Below, in pieces: positions 1-5,294 of a stretch of DNA of 5,295 nt. Numbering within the stretch: the stretch's first letter is position 1; each line of letters begins with the position of its first letter. Below the pieces are notes generated by a model that was not told the DNA's origin, made no database searches, and saw only the letters and a list, made by a program, of their open reading frames with translations. The position numbers and the translations under genes were made by a program. The DNA comes from Chloroflexota bacterium (GTDB taxonomy: Bacteria > Chloroflexota > Dehalococcoidia > Tepidiformales > Tepidiformaceae), in NCBI GenBank assembly GCA_025350285.1, contig JANXYE010000450.1, forward strand, positions 1 through 5,295. The letters run 5' to 3'.

Positions 1-2
1 CC

Positions 3-1058
3 ACGAAAGGTACCGGGATCGAAGACCTGCTCGACGCCATCATGCTCGTGGCCGAAGTGGGCGAACTCAAAGCGAACCCTGATCGCCCGGCCGACGCCGT
101 CGTCATCGAAGCGGAGATGGATACGAGCCGCGGGCCGGTGGCGACTCTCCTCGTTAAGGGCGGGACCCTGCGCCAGGGAGACGCCATCGTGGTCGGCGAG
201 ATCAGTGGCAAGGTCAAGGCGATGTTCGACGACCAGGCCGAGCGTGTGCGCGAAGCCGGGCCATCGATGCCAGTGCTCGTGATGGGCCTCGAAACCGTCC
301 CGGAAGCCGGCGAACGCGTGCGGGTCGTGGCCGACGAGCGTGTAGCGCGCCAGATTGTCGATGAGCGGCGGCGGCGCCGCGAAGCCGCCGAGCAGACAGG
401 CCACGCTCACGTGAACCTGGACACACTCTTCAACGAGATCAGCGCCGGGAAGCTCAAAGAACTGATCATCATCCTCAAGGCGGACGTGCGCGGCAGCGCT
501 GAGGCGATCAAGAGCTCCCTTGAGCGCCTCAGCACCTCCGAAGTCAAGGTCAAGATCATCCACTCGGCGATGGGGCCTGTGAGCGATTCCGACGTGATGC
601 TGGCGGAGGCTTCGAACGGCATCATCCTCGCCTTCAACCAGAAAGTGGACGTTTCGGCGAGGAAGCGCGCGGAAACGGTGGGCGTCGATGTCCGCTCCTA
701 TTCGATCATCTACCAGCTCCTGGAGAGTGTCGAAAAGGCGCTCGCGGGCATGTACGAGCCGGTCTATGGGCAGTTCGTGGATGGCCACGCCGAAGTCCGC
801 CAGCTGTTCAAGTCCAGTCGCCTCGGTGGCATCGCCGGGTGCTTCGTGCTCGACGGCACACTCAAGCGCGGGCTGAACGTGCGTATCCTGCGCGGTAAGG
901 AAGAGGTTGGCCACGGCCGCTGCGAAGGGCTCAAGCGCTTCAAGGACGATGTCCGAGAGGTGGCCACCGGCTACGAGTGCGGCATCACGCTCGCCGGTTT
1001 TGACGATTTCAAAGAGGGCGACATCATCGAGTTCTTCCACGAAGAGCGCACGAACTAG
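3..1058 (+). CDS. infB: Translation initiation factor IF-2, C-terminal part (5' end outside window)
   Basis: IF-2 is the cytoplasmic GTPase that brings fMet-tRNA to the 30S subunit and promotes subunit joining. The frame is open from base 3, so the gene enters from the left and 351 residues are visible. The first residues (TKGTGIEDLLDAI) match the end of the GTPase domain just after the G5 SAK-type motif. Next comes the EF-Tu-like beta-barrel domain II (about residues 22-108, with the RGPVATLLVKGGTLRQGD stretch), an arginine-rich linker helix (about 115-130), domain C1 (about 135-245), and the fMet-tRNA-binding C2 domain. C2 shows GGIAGCFVLDGTLKRG, LKRFKDDVREV and the conserved GYECGI. The TAG stop at 1056 follows the usual DIIEFF-type ending. 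The gene begins the operon segment with rbfA and truB. The GTP-binding P-loop lies outside the window. Identity is very secure; domain limits are approximate. Confidence 0.97.
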   Translation, partial: TKGTGIEDLLDAIMLVAEVGELKANPDRPADAVVIEAEMDTSRGPVATLLVKGGTLRQGDAIVVGEISGKVKAMFDDQAERVREAGPSMPVLVMGLETVPEAGERVRVVADERVARQIVDERRRRREAAEQTGHAHVNLDTLFNEISAGKLKELIIILKADVRGSAEAIKSSLERLSTSEVKVKIIHSAMGPVSDSDVMLAEASNGIILAFNQKVDVSARKRAETVGVDVRSYSIIYQLLESVEKALAGMYEPVYGQFVDGHAEVRQLFKSSRLGGIAGCFVLDGTLKRGLNVRILRGKEEVGHGRCEGLKRFKDDVREVATGYECGITLAGFDDFKEGDIIEFFHEERTN

Positions 1059-1071
1059 CGCTCACGCCCTA

Positions 1072-1097
1072 CCCCCCGGCTTGGCGGCACAGGGGGG
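1072..1097 (+). other. C6/G6 inverted repeat in the infB-rbfA gap
   Basis: Six C (1072-1077) can pair with six G (1092-1097) around a 14-nt loop in the 64-nt gap between infB and rbfA. There is no T-run after it, and rbfA follows in the usual operon order, so a complete terminator is unlikely. It could stall or process the transcript, or hide the purine-rich GGGGAG at 1094-1099, which is not the rbfA ribosome-binding site. In such GC-rich DNA it may also be chance. Confidence 0.3.
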
Positions 1098-1122
1098 AGT
1101 TGAAGCGTTCGCGGGAGGCGCG

Positions 1123-1503
1123 ATGAGCAGACGGACGGAACGGGTCAATGAGCTGATCCGGGAGGAGTTGAGCGCGCTCATCCAGCGCGAGGTGAAGGAC
1201 CCGCGGCTGGGCCACGGGCTCATCACGGTAACCGAGGTCACGGTTTCGCCCGATTTGCGGACGGCGATCGTTCACGTCTCCCACATGGGCGGAGATGCGG
1301 CCGAGCGGGACGGGGTCATCGCGGCGCTCAAGAGCGCTTCGCACTTCCTCCACGCCGAATTGCGCCGGCGGCTCTCGATGCGCTACGTGCCGGAGTTGGC
1401 CTTCCGCTTCGATCCCTCGATCGAACGCGGCGCCCGGCTGGCGGCGCTCATCAACCAGGTCTCGCCGGCTGGCGCGAGCGACGATGACGACGCCCGAACG
1501 TAG
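1123..1503 (+). CDS. rbfA: Ribosome-binding factor A (30S maturation)
   Basis: RbfA is a small single-KH-domain protein that binds the immature 30S subunit near the 5' end of 16S rRNA and supports late maturation and cold adaptation. The 126-residue product has the normal family length. It shows the family pattern: an N-terminal RTERVNELIREELSALI helix, then VKDPRLGHGLITVTEV, the VSPDLRTAIVHVS strand, a helix with the L-RRRLSMRYVPEL element, and the closing FRFDPSIERGARLAALI. The ATG at 1123 is chosen because it has a GGGAGG Shine-Dalgarno at 1113-1118 (4-nt spacing) and gives the normal N-terminus; the frame stays open upstream only inside infB. The tail is acidic (SDDDDART) and is encoded where truB begins. 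Position between infB and truB is classical. It is probably co-transcribed with both. Confidence 0.96.
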   Translation: MSRRTERVNELIREELSALIQREVKDPRLGHGLITVTEVTVSPDLRTAIVHVSHMGGDAAERDGVIAALKSASHFLHAELRRRLSMRYVPELAFRFDPSIERGARLAALINQVSPAGASDDDDART

Positions 1504-2425
1504 TGGCCCTGACGGGATCTTGCTCGTGGACAAGCCCGCCGCCTGGACGAGCCACGACGTGGTCGCCCGCCTGCGGCGGTTGGCCCGCCAGCGCCGGATT
1601 GGCCACACAGGGACCCTCGACCCAATGGCCACTGGCCTGCTCGTGCTCTGCCTGGGCACGGCCACCCGGCTCGTGGAGTACATGACCGTCCACGACAAGC
1701 GCTACACGGCTGAAATCACGCTCGGCGCCCGCACCGATACGGACGACGCGGAGGGCGAGGTCATAGCCCGCTCCGACGTGCCAGAGGTCACGCCCGCAAT
1801 GTTGCGAGCGTTGGAAGCACGGTTCACGGGCGAGATTCGACAGCGGCCGCCCGCCTACAGCGCGATCAAAATCGCCGGTCAGCGGGCATATGCGCTGGCG
1901 CGCAAGGGCGAGGCGGTCGAGCTGCCTGACCGCCCGGTTGTCGTGCACGAACTGGCGCTCCGCCAGTCGGCGCGGACCGCGGGCGGCGCGGCCGTACTGG
2001 GCGCCGCCATACGGTGTGGGTCCGGGACCTACATCCGCGCCCTTGCCCGGGACATCGGCGAAGTGCTTGGCTGCGGGGGTCACCTGAGCGCCCTGCGGCG
2101 GTTGACCGTCGGGGAATTCCACGTACGCGACGGCTGGACGCTCACAGAGCTGGAGGTGCTGGCGGGCGCCGGCCTCCTCGACGAGGCCCTGTTGCCGCCG
2201 GACGAGGGGCTCCTCGGATGGCACTCAGCGGTCGTTGATGGGGCGAGCGAGGGACGGTTCGGGCACGGCATCGTGCTGGCTCTTGGTCTCACGCCAGAGC
2301 CGCCGCGGCCCCTGCTGCGGGTCTACGGGCCGGACGGAGCGTTCCTCGGGACAGCGGCCGGGACCGCTGACGGTGGCCTGAAGCCGCTTAAAGTCTTTCC
2401 ACCTGTTGATTATGTTGGAGGTTGA
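1484..2425 (+). CDS. truB: tRNA pseudouridine(55) synthase TruB
   Basis: TruB isomerises U55 to pseudouridine in the T-loop of nearly all tRNAs in the cytoplasm. The 313-residue protein has the complete motif set: GILLVDKPAAWTSHDVV near the N-terminus, GHTGTLDPMATGLL with the catalytic Asp46, KRYTAEITLGARTDTDDAEG with the conserved Tyr, RPPAYSAIKIAGQRAY, and CGSGTYIRALARDIG followed by LSALRRLTVGEF. The last ~75 residues form the weaker C-terminal TruB/PUA-like RNA-binding part. The ATG at 1484 lies 20 nt inside the end of rbfA. No Shine-Dalgarno precedes it, so translational coupling to rbfA termination is inferred. No other in-frame ATG or GTG lies between it and the GILLVDKP motif. Length is usual for bacterial TruB. 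ribF and rpsO, common next neighbours, do not follow. Confidence 0.97.
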   Translation: MTTPERSGPDGILLVDKPAAWTSHDVVARLRRLARQRRIGHTGTLDPMATGLLVLCLGTATRLVEYMTVHDKRYTAEITLGARTDTDDAEGEVIARSDVPEVTPAMLRALEARFTGEIRQRPPAYSAIKIAGQRAYALARKGEAVELPDRPVVVHELALRQSARTAGGAAVLGAAIRCGSGTYIRALARDIGEVLGCGGHLSALRRLTVGEFHVRDGWTLTELEVLAGAGLLDEALLPPDEGLLGWHSAVVDGASEGRFGHGIVLALGLTPEPPRPLLRVYGPDGAFLGTAAGTADGGLKPLKVFPPVDYVGG

Positions 2426-2437
2426 ACGTGGCGGGCG

Positions 2438-2465
2438 TTGACACGAAGCTGAGCGGTACTATCAT
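2438..2465 (+). promoter_or_regulatory. Strong sigma70-type promoter for the small zinc-ribbon gene
   Basis: A perfect -35 hexamer TTGACA (2438-2443) is followed after 16 nt by TATCAT (2460-2465), which matches five of six -10 consensus bases. Transcription would start near 2472, giving a leader of about 83 nt. It begins 12 nt after the truB stop, and is by far the best promoter match I see in this GC-rich window. Activity is inferred from sequence only. Confidence 0.7.
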
Positions 2466-2469
2466 GCCT

Positions 2470-2532
2470 GAAGGCCTTCGCTCAGTTGCATAAGCGATCG
2501 AGCAGTTCTTTGGCCAGGCCCGGCCCGGGCCG
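2470..2532 (+). promoter_or_regulatory. Leader with two inverted repeats upstream of the zinc-ribbon gene
   Basis: The leader holds the 10-bp palindrome GAAGGCCTTC (2470-2479), at the expected transcription start, and the 12-bp palindrome CGGCCCGGGCCG (2521-2532), which ends 9 nt before the Shine-Dalgarno. In RNA the second region can fold as GGCCC (2517-2521) with GGGCC (2527-2531) around a 5-nt loop. The first could be an operator, the second a leader stem affecting translation or stability. Both roles are inference, and GC-rich palindromes also arise by chance. Confidence 0.3.
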
Positions 2533-2541
2533 CCCCAGTTG

Positions 2542-2548
2542 AAGGAGG
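2542..2548 (+). promoter_or_regulatory. Consensus Shine-Dalgarno AAGGAGG
   Basis: AAGGAGG ends 6 nt before the ATG at 2555. It is the strongest ribosome-binding site in the window and fixes the start of the 47-codon gene. Confidence 0.85.
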
Positions 2549-2554
2549 GACATC

Positions 2555-2698
2555 ATGCAAGGCTATTGCCTCAAGTGCCGCGAACAGCGCGAAATCAAGG
2601 ACCCCCAAGCGATTACGATGAAGAACGGGAAGCCGGCCACCCAGGGTTTGTGCCCAACGTGCGGCACGAAGATCTTTAAGATCGGCAAGGCCGCCTAG
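2555..2698 (+). CDS. Small zinc-ribbon protein, DUF5679-like
   Basis: This 47-residue cytoplasmic protein has two CxxC knuckles, Cys5-LK-Cys8 and Cys33-PT-Cys36, separated by a basic, polar stretch containing ITMKNGKPATQG. The spacing and the central MKNG-PA--G pattern fit a single zinc-ribbon of the type I recall as DUF5679, frequent in Chloroflexota. The function is unknown. Related short ribbons occur at the ends of topoisomerases and other nucleic-acid-binding proteins, so RNA or DNA binding is a reasonable but unproven guess. The start is supported by a consensus Shine-Dalgarno (2542-2548). The gene has its own near-consensus promoter and a following hairpin, so it is probably expressed alone and well, although it sits directly behind the truB operon. 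There is no signal peptide or membrane segment. The coding call is very secure; the family name rests on memory of the pattern. Confidence 0.9.
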   Translation: MQGYCLKCREQREIKDPQAITMKNGKPATQGLCPTCGTKIFKIGKAA

Positions 2699-2706
2699 CG
2701 GCGTCT

Positions 2707-2743
2707 GGCCGTGGGAGGCGCGATCGTCCGTCCTCCCGCGGTC
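2707..2743 (+). terminator. Probable hairpin terminator after the zinc-ribbon gene
   Basis: Arms 2707-2718 and 2732-2743 can form a continuous 12-bp stem, ten Watson-Crick pairs (nine G-C and one A-U) and two G-U wobbles, around a 13-nt loop. It starts 8 nt after the stop codon. Only a weak T content follows (CGTTCATGCTCGTTC), so this is a stable hairpin without a true U-tract. It is the most convincing stem-loop in the window. Confidence 0.6.
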
Positions 2744-2745
2744 CG

Positions 2746-2776
2746 TTCATGCTCGTTCCCGGCGGCGGCGTACGAT
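2746..2776 (+). promoter_or_regulatory. Weak candidate promoter for the histidine phosphatase gene
   Basis: TACGAT (2771-2776, four of six -10 bases) lies 30 nt before the ATG at 2806. The only upstream -35-like sequence is TTCATG (2746-2751), 19 nt away and a poor match. A start near 2783 would give a short leader containing GGAG at 2794-2797. It is supported mainly by its position after the hairpin. Confidence 0.25.
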
Positions 2777-2805
2777 GAGTCCACACCACTCACGGAGCCG
2801 CACGC

Positions 2806-3516
2806 ATGACCCACGGGCAAGCACGCTCGCCGATGGTCTTCGACCGCGCCTTTCTCACGGGCGTCGAAGACGTCACCCAGATTATCCTCGTCCGCCACGG
2901 CGAGCAGTACATCGCCGACCCGCGCGGTGGCCCATTCGGCGAGACCATTGACCCGCCCCTGAGTGAGCGCGGCCAGCGCCAGGCGCTGCTCGTCGGGATG
3001 AAGTTCTCGACCCTCCATGTGGACGTTGTCTACGCCAGCCCACTGAAGCGGGCACTCGAAACCGGACGCCAGATCGCCCGCCATCACCGCCTCGAACCGG
3101 TCGTCCTTCACGACCTCCGCGAGGTCGAGGTCTTTCGGGACATCCCACCGGATCAGTCGGCCGTCGAGTTCATGGGCGAGCATCTCCTGACCGGGATCCG
3201 CGAGCGCATGCTGCACGAAAAGAAGTGGGACGTGTACCCCTACTCGGAGTCGAGCTTCGAGTTCCGGCGGCGCACGGTGAACGCGATCGAAACCATCATC
3301 GCCGCGAACGAAGGCAAACGCGTGGTGGTCGCCTGCCACGGCGGCGTCATCAACGCCTACGTGGGCCACGTCATCGGCTCTCCCTTCGACATGTTCTTCC
3401 GCCCGGCGCACACCTCGGTCTCGGTCGTCGCGGCCGGTCACGGGGTGCGAGCGCTCCACAGCCTCAACGACGTCCAGCACCTCCAGACGGACGAAGGCAG
3501 CTTCCTGAGCCACTAG
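2806..3516 (+). CDS. Histidine phosphatase family protein (phosphoglycerate mutase-like)
   Basis: A 236-residue cytoplasmic enzyme of the histidine phosphatase superfamily, which transfers phosphate through a phospho-histidine. The catalytic core is intact: VRHGE with nucleophile His31 (residues 29-33), LSERGQRQA (52-60), YASPLKRALETG with the phosphate-binding Arg82, LREVEVF with the probable acid/base Glu106 or Glu108, and VVVACHGGVINAY with the second catalytic His178. The substrate cannot be told from sequence; sugar phosphates, phosphoglycerate or nucleotides are all possible in this superfamily. The ATG at 2806 has GGAG at 2794-2797 (8-nt spacing). A later ATG at 2833 (residue 10) lacks a ribosome-binding site but would also keep the whole domain. 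The first 24 residues are a non-catalytic extension without signal-peptide character. It sits between two hairpins and is probably transcribed separately from its neighbours. Confidence 0.92.
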   Translation: MTHGQARSPMVFDRAFLTGVEDVTQIILVRHGEQYIADPRGGPFGETIDPPLSERGQRQALLVGMKFSTLHVDVVYASPLKRALETGRQIARHHRLEPVVLHDLREVEVFRDIPPDQSAVEFMGEHLLTGIRERMLHEKKWDVYPYSESSFEFRRRTVNAIETIIAANEGKRVVVACHGGVINAYVGHVIGSPFDMFFRPAHTSVSVVAAGHGVRALHSLNDVQHLQTDEGSFLSH

Positions 3517-3526
3517 CCGGCCGGTT

Positions 3527-3543
3527 CGCGGGCCGTCCCCGCG
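3527..3543 (+). terminator. Weak hairpin after the histidine phosphatase gene
   Basis: CGCGGG (3527-3532) can pair with CCCGCG (3538-3543) around a 5-nt loop, 10 nt after the stop codon. A competing stem, CGGCC 3518-3522 with GGCCG 3531-3535, overlaps it. No T-run follows. It may end or stabilise the transcript, but GC-rich chance pairing is a real alternative. Confidence 0.3.
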
Positions 3544-3565
3544 TACGGCGCGACCAGTCTGGTAG

Positions 3566-3596
3566 TTGATCGCCGGGCCGACGCTTCGACTACACT
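3566..3596 (+). promoter_or_regulatory. Candidate promoter giving a leaderless thioesterase mRNA
   Basis: TACACT (3591-3596) matches four of six -10 bases and ends only 7 nt before the ATG at 3604. TTGATC (3566-3571, four of six -35 bases) lies upstream with a long 19-nt spacer. Starting 6-8 nt after the -10 would place the 5' end at or within 2 nt of the ATG. The bases between -10 and ATG (CCCCGCC) contain no Shine-Dalgarno, which fits leaderless translation. The match is only moderate. Confidence 0.4.
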
Positions 3597-3603
3597 CCCC
3601 GCC

Positions 3604-4212
3604 ATGGACGTACTCGAACGGCTTCAACAACAATCCGCCGGGTTCTTCGGTGAGTTTCTCGGAATCAGGTTCACGGAGGCGGCGCCCGAACGAATCCTCG
3701 CCGAAGTCTTCGTGCGCGACGACCTTAGGACCGTGCCCGGCGTGATGCACGGCGGCGCGATAATGGGCTTCGCCGATGCCCTCGGCGGCCTCGCCACCGG
3801 CCTGAACCTCACGGATGGCTACGGCACGACGACAATCGAGTCCAAAACGAACTTCTTCTCACCGGCCGCTGCTGGCACCACCATCACGGCGGAGTGCGTC
3901 GCCCTCCATCGCGGCAAGCGGACACACGTCTGGCAGACGACGATCCGCAGCGCGGAGGGCCGCGTCTGCGCGATCGTCACCCAGACCCAGATCGTGCTCG
4001 AACCGCGCCTCACGCCCCAGCAGACGATGGTCGGGCTGTTCGCCGGCCAGGATGCGCCCGGACAGAAAGCTCTGCTCGCGCAGCTCGAACGCGGCGGCGC
4101 CACTATCTATCGGACCTTGGCCGCCGCCGAGACGGATGCGGGAGCCCGGTCAGCGTTGCTGGCCGCGGCCGACCGCGAAGAAGAGAATGCTCGCTTGCTC
4201 GAGGGACGCTAA
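3604..4212 (+). CDS. PaaI-type hotdog thioesterase with helical C-terminal tail
   Basis: A 202-residue cytoplasmic protein. Residues about 10-134 form a hotdog-fold acyl-CoA thioesterase domain of the PaaI/YdiI-like group, which hydrolyses acyl- or aryl-CoA thioesters. Visible motifs are VPGVMHGGAIMGFADALGG (44-62), with the HGG turn at the active site and Asp58 as the likely catalytic acid, and TTIESKTNFFSPA (76-88), followed by strands around HVWQTTIRS and CAIVTQTQIVLEP. The usual domain is about 130-150 residues, so roughly 48 residues (155-202) are extra. They look like two amphipathic helices resembling the first half of a ferritin-like bundle (Glu162, Gly165, Tyr169, Glu176, then Glu192-Glu194). 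The ATG at 3604 has no Shine-Dalgarno and lies 7 nt after a -10-like box, suggesting a leaderless transcript. Substrate is unknown; no paa genes are nearby. Confidence 0.9.
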   Translation: MDVLERLQQQSAGFFGEFLGIRFTEAAPERILAEVFVRDDLRTVPGVMHGGAIMGFADALGGLATGLNLTDGYGTTTIESKTNFFSPAAAGTTITAECVALHRGKRTHVWQTTIRSAEGRVCAIVTQTQIVLEPRLTPQQTMVGLFAGQDAPGQKALLAQLERGGATIYRTLAAAETDAGARSALLAAADREEENARLLEGR

Positions 4213-4223
4213 ACGCAGGAGCC

Positions 4224-4241
4224 GCGCCGCTCCGTCGGCGC
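4224..4241. terminator. GC hairpin between convergent genes
   Basis: GCGCCG (4224-4229) pairs perfectly with CGGCGC (4236-4241) around a 6-nt loop, 11 nt after the thioesterase stop and about 46 nt after the stop of the opposite-strand membrane gene. On the + strand it is followed by TTACGTCTC, only slightly T-rich. An alternative 5-bp stem, GGAGC 4218-4222 with GCTCC 4229-4233, competes with it. Its place between convergent ends suggests a bidirectional terminator, but the sequence is not decisive. Confidence 0.4.
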
Positions 4242-4287
4242 TTACGTCTCGTGTACTGATCTTGGGCTCTCGTCCCCGGCTTCCCGG

Positions 4288-4518
4288 CTAATCGTCCGCG
4301 GCCGTGGCCGCCGTTTCCGGGCCAATCAAGCCGTGCTTCGCGGAGTACCGTTCGACCAGCGCGATCATGACGAAAAACGGGATGAACGCCGCCCCGGCGA
4401 TGGCCGCCCAAATCGACGGGACGATCGCGAGCAGGATCGCCGCCGCCGCCGTAAAGCCCATCCCAATGATGGAGATGATCCGCCCTGCCAGGACCCACGG
4501 GGTGACGGGGGTGTTCAC
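4288..4518 (-). CDS. Small two-helix membrane protein, function unknown
   Basis: A 76-residue protein with two hydrophobic segments, about residues 14-33 (IISIIGMGFTAAAAILLAIV) and 36-55 (IWAAIAGAAFIPFFVMIALV), joined by a very short Pro-Ser turn, so a membrane hairpin is likely. The ending is hydrophilic (ERYSAKHG, then an Ala/Thr/Asp tail). I do not recognise the family. The start is GTG at 4518, the first possible start in this frame; the only later Met within the first helix (residue 20) would destroy that helix. GGAG at 4524-4521 lies just 2 nt before the GTG, which is closer than usual. The gene begins 32 nt after the stop of the upstream oxidoreductase on the same strand, so co-transcription is likely. 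Its hydrophobic pattern, unlike random shadow frames, supports it as a real gene. Confidence 0.72.
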   Translation of the reverse strand: MNTPVTPWVLAGRIISIIGMGFTAAAAILLAIVPSIWAAIAGAAFIPFFVMIALVERYSAKHGLIGPETAATAADD

Positions 4519-4550
4519 CGCTCCATGTTCGCCCGGCGGAGTGGCCCGGT

Positions 4551-5294
4551 CTACCTCGAATAGGCGACATAATCAACGACGCGCGCGGCCGCGGCGAGGC
4601 CGTCTTCGAGGGCGAGGTGCACGCGCCCGCCGGTGAACGCGTCGCCGGCGAAGAAGAGGCCATCGGACTCGGGCGCGGCAAAAGCGGCCTGGTCGAGCAG
4701 CGTATCGGGCAGCGCCTCCGGCCAGCGGACGACCTTCGACCAGCGCACGGGCGCGACCACCCCGGACAACAAGCGAATGGCTGGCTCGGCTTCCGCTACG
4801 AGCGCGCGGTCGGGTTCGTGCAACCTTGAGAGGCTCCAGTGCGAAGCCAGGTGGGCCATGACGACGCGATGCCCCGCCGGGACGTAGCCCGGCTTCTGGT
4901 CTTCGAACGCGAGCCAACTGATATCGTGGGCGCGGTCGATATTCACCAGTGCATACGCAGGCGGCGCAACGCCAGCCTCTTCGAACCCGAGCGCGATGGC
5001 GATGATCGTGCGGGACGTGGCGCGGGCCAGCGCGGCCACGGTCGCATCGCGGACCTCGAAGGTGGATCGTTCGAGGATGGCGGAGGCGGCGCGCGGCGCG
5101 GCGCTGAGCAGAACGGCGCCGAAAGTGCCAGTCCGCCCTTTCGCGCCAGCGATGATCCATCCGCCACCGCCGCGTTCGAGCGCCGTCACCGCCCAGCCGA
5201 GGTGGACCGTCGGGCGCCCGGCCGCCCACAGCAGGCGCGCCAGTTCGCCAATGCCCTGGCGGTAGACCCATTTCGGCATCGCGTTTTGGCGCGG
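4551..5294 (-). CDS. FAD-dependent oxidoreductase, renalase/amine-oxidase-like, C-terminal part
   Basis: The frame is open to the right edge of the window, so this is the last 247 residues of a longer protein; the N-terminal GxGxxG FAD-binding fold lies outside. A Met at 5279 is internal, because the reading frame continues above it (PRQNA) and what follows (MPKWVYRQGIGELARLL) is the mid-protein segment of this family. Next come a VHLGWAVTALERGGGGW strand pair, the FAD-domain segment GAVLLSAAPRAASAIL, and a substrate-domain region with ISWLAFEDQKPG and SHWSLSR. The C-terminal FAD motif is GLFFAGDAFTGGRVHLALEDGLAAA. This order resembles renalase-like NAD(P)/FAD proteins of the flavin amine oxidase superfamily. 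The substrate is unknown, and bacterial members have varied or unassigned roles. It is followed at 32 nt by a small membrane-protein gene, probably in one operon, whose promoter is outside the window. Confidence 0.88.
   Translation of the reverse strand, partial: PRQNAMPKWVYRQGIGELARLLWAAGRPTVHLGWAVTALERGGGGWIIAGAKGRTGTFGAVLLSAAPRAASAILERSTFEVRDATVAALARATSRTIIAIALGFEEAGVAPPAYALVNIDRAHDISWLAFEDQKPGYVPAGHRVVMAHLASHWSLSRLHEPDRALVAEAEPAIRLLSGVVAPVRWSKVVRWPEALPDTLLDQAAFAAPESDGLFFAGDAFTGGRVHLALEDGLAAAARVVDYVAYSR

Noticed and set aside
907..1122. Upstream extension of the rbfA frame into infB
   Set aside because: It would add 72 Ser/Arg/Ala-rich residues absent from RbfA and overlap infB; the ATG at 1123 has its own GGGAGG site and gives the normal length.
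1069..1698. A 209-codon open frame on the - strand across rbfA
   Set aside because: Antisense shadow of rbfA and the start of truB; no motif and no plausible ribosome-binding site.
1451..2224. A 257-codon open frame on the - strand across truB
   Set aside because: Antisense to truB with complete family motifs; its product is low-complexity, rich in Arg, Gly and Ala, without domain features.
2464..2493. Nine-codon upstream frame (ATG CCT ... TAA) before the zinc-ribbon gene
   Set aside because: Its ATG overlaps the -10 box and lies upstream of the expected transcript start, and it has no Shine-Dalgarno.
2695..3750. A 351-codon open frame on the - strand across the phosphatase gene
   Set aside because: It is antisense to a clear histidine phosphatase with all catalytic motifs, runs across the gap and into the thioesterase gene, and its translation shows no recognisable domain. 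Long antisense frames are expected in GC-rich coding DNA.
4439..4451. GCC/CGC triplet repeat
   Set aside because: A short run encoding four alanines in the first membrane helix; ordinary coding low complexity, not a repeat element.
4524..4526. ATG on the - strand just before the membrane-protein gene
   Set aside because: It is out of frame with the 76-residue product and stops after three codons; GTG at 4518 is the first start in the right frame.
4103..4681. A 192-codon open frame on the - strand overlapping the membrane gene and the oxidoreductase end
   Set aside because: It overlaps three better-supported genes in other frames, and its translation is Pro/Arg/Gly-rich with no domain.
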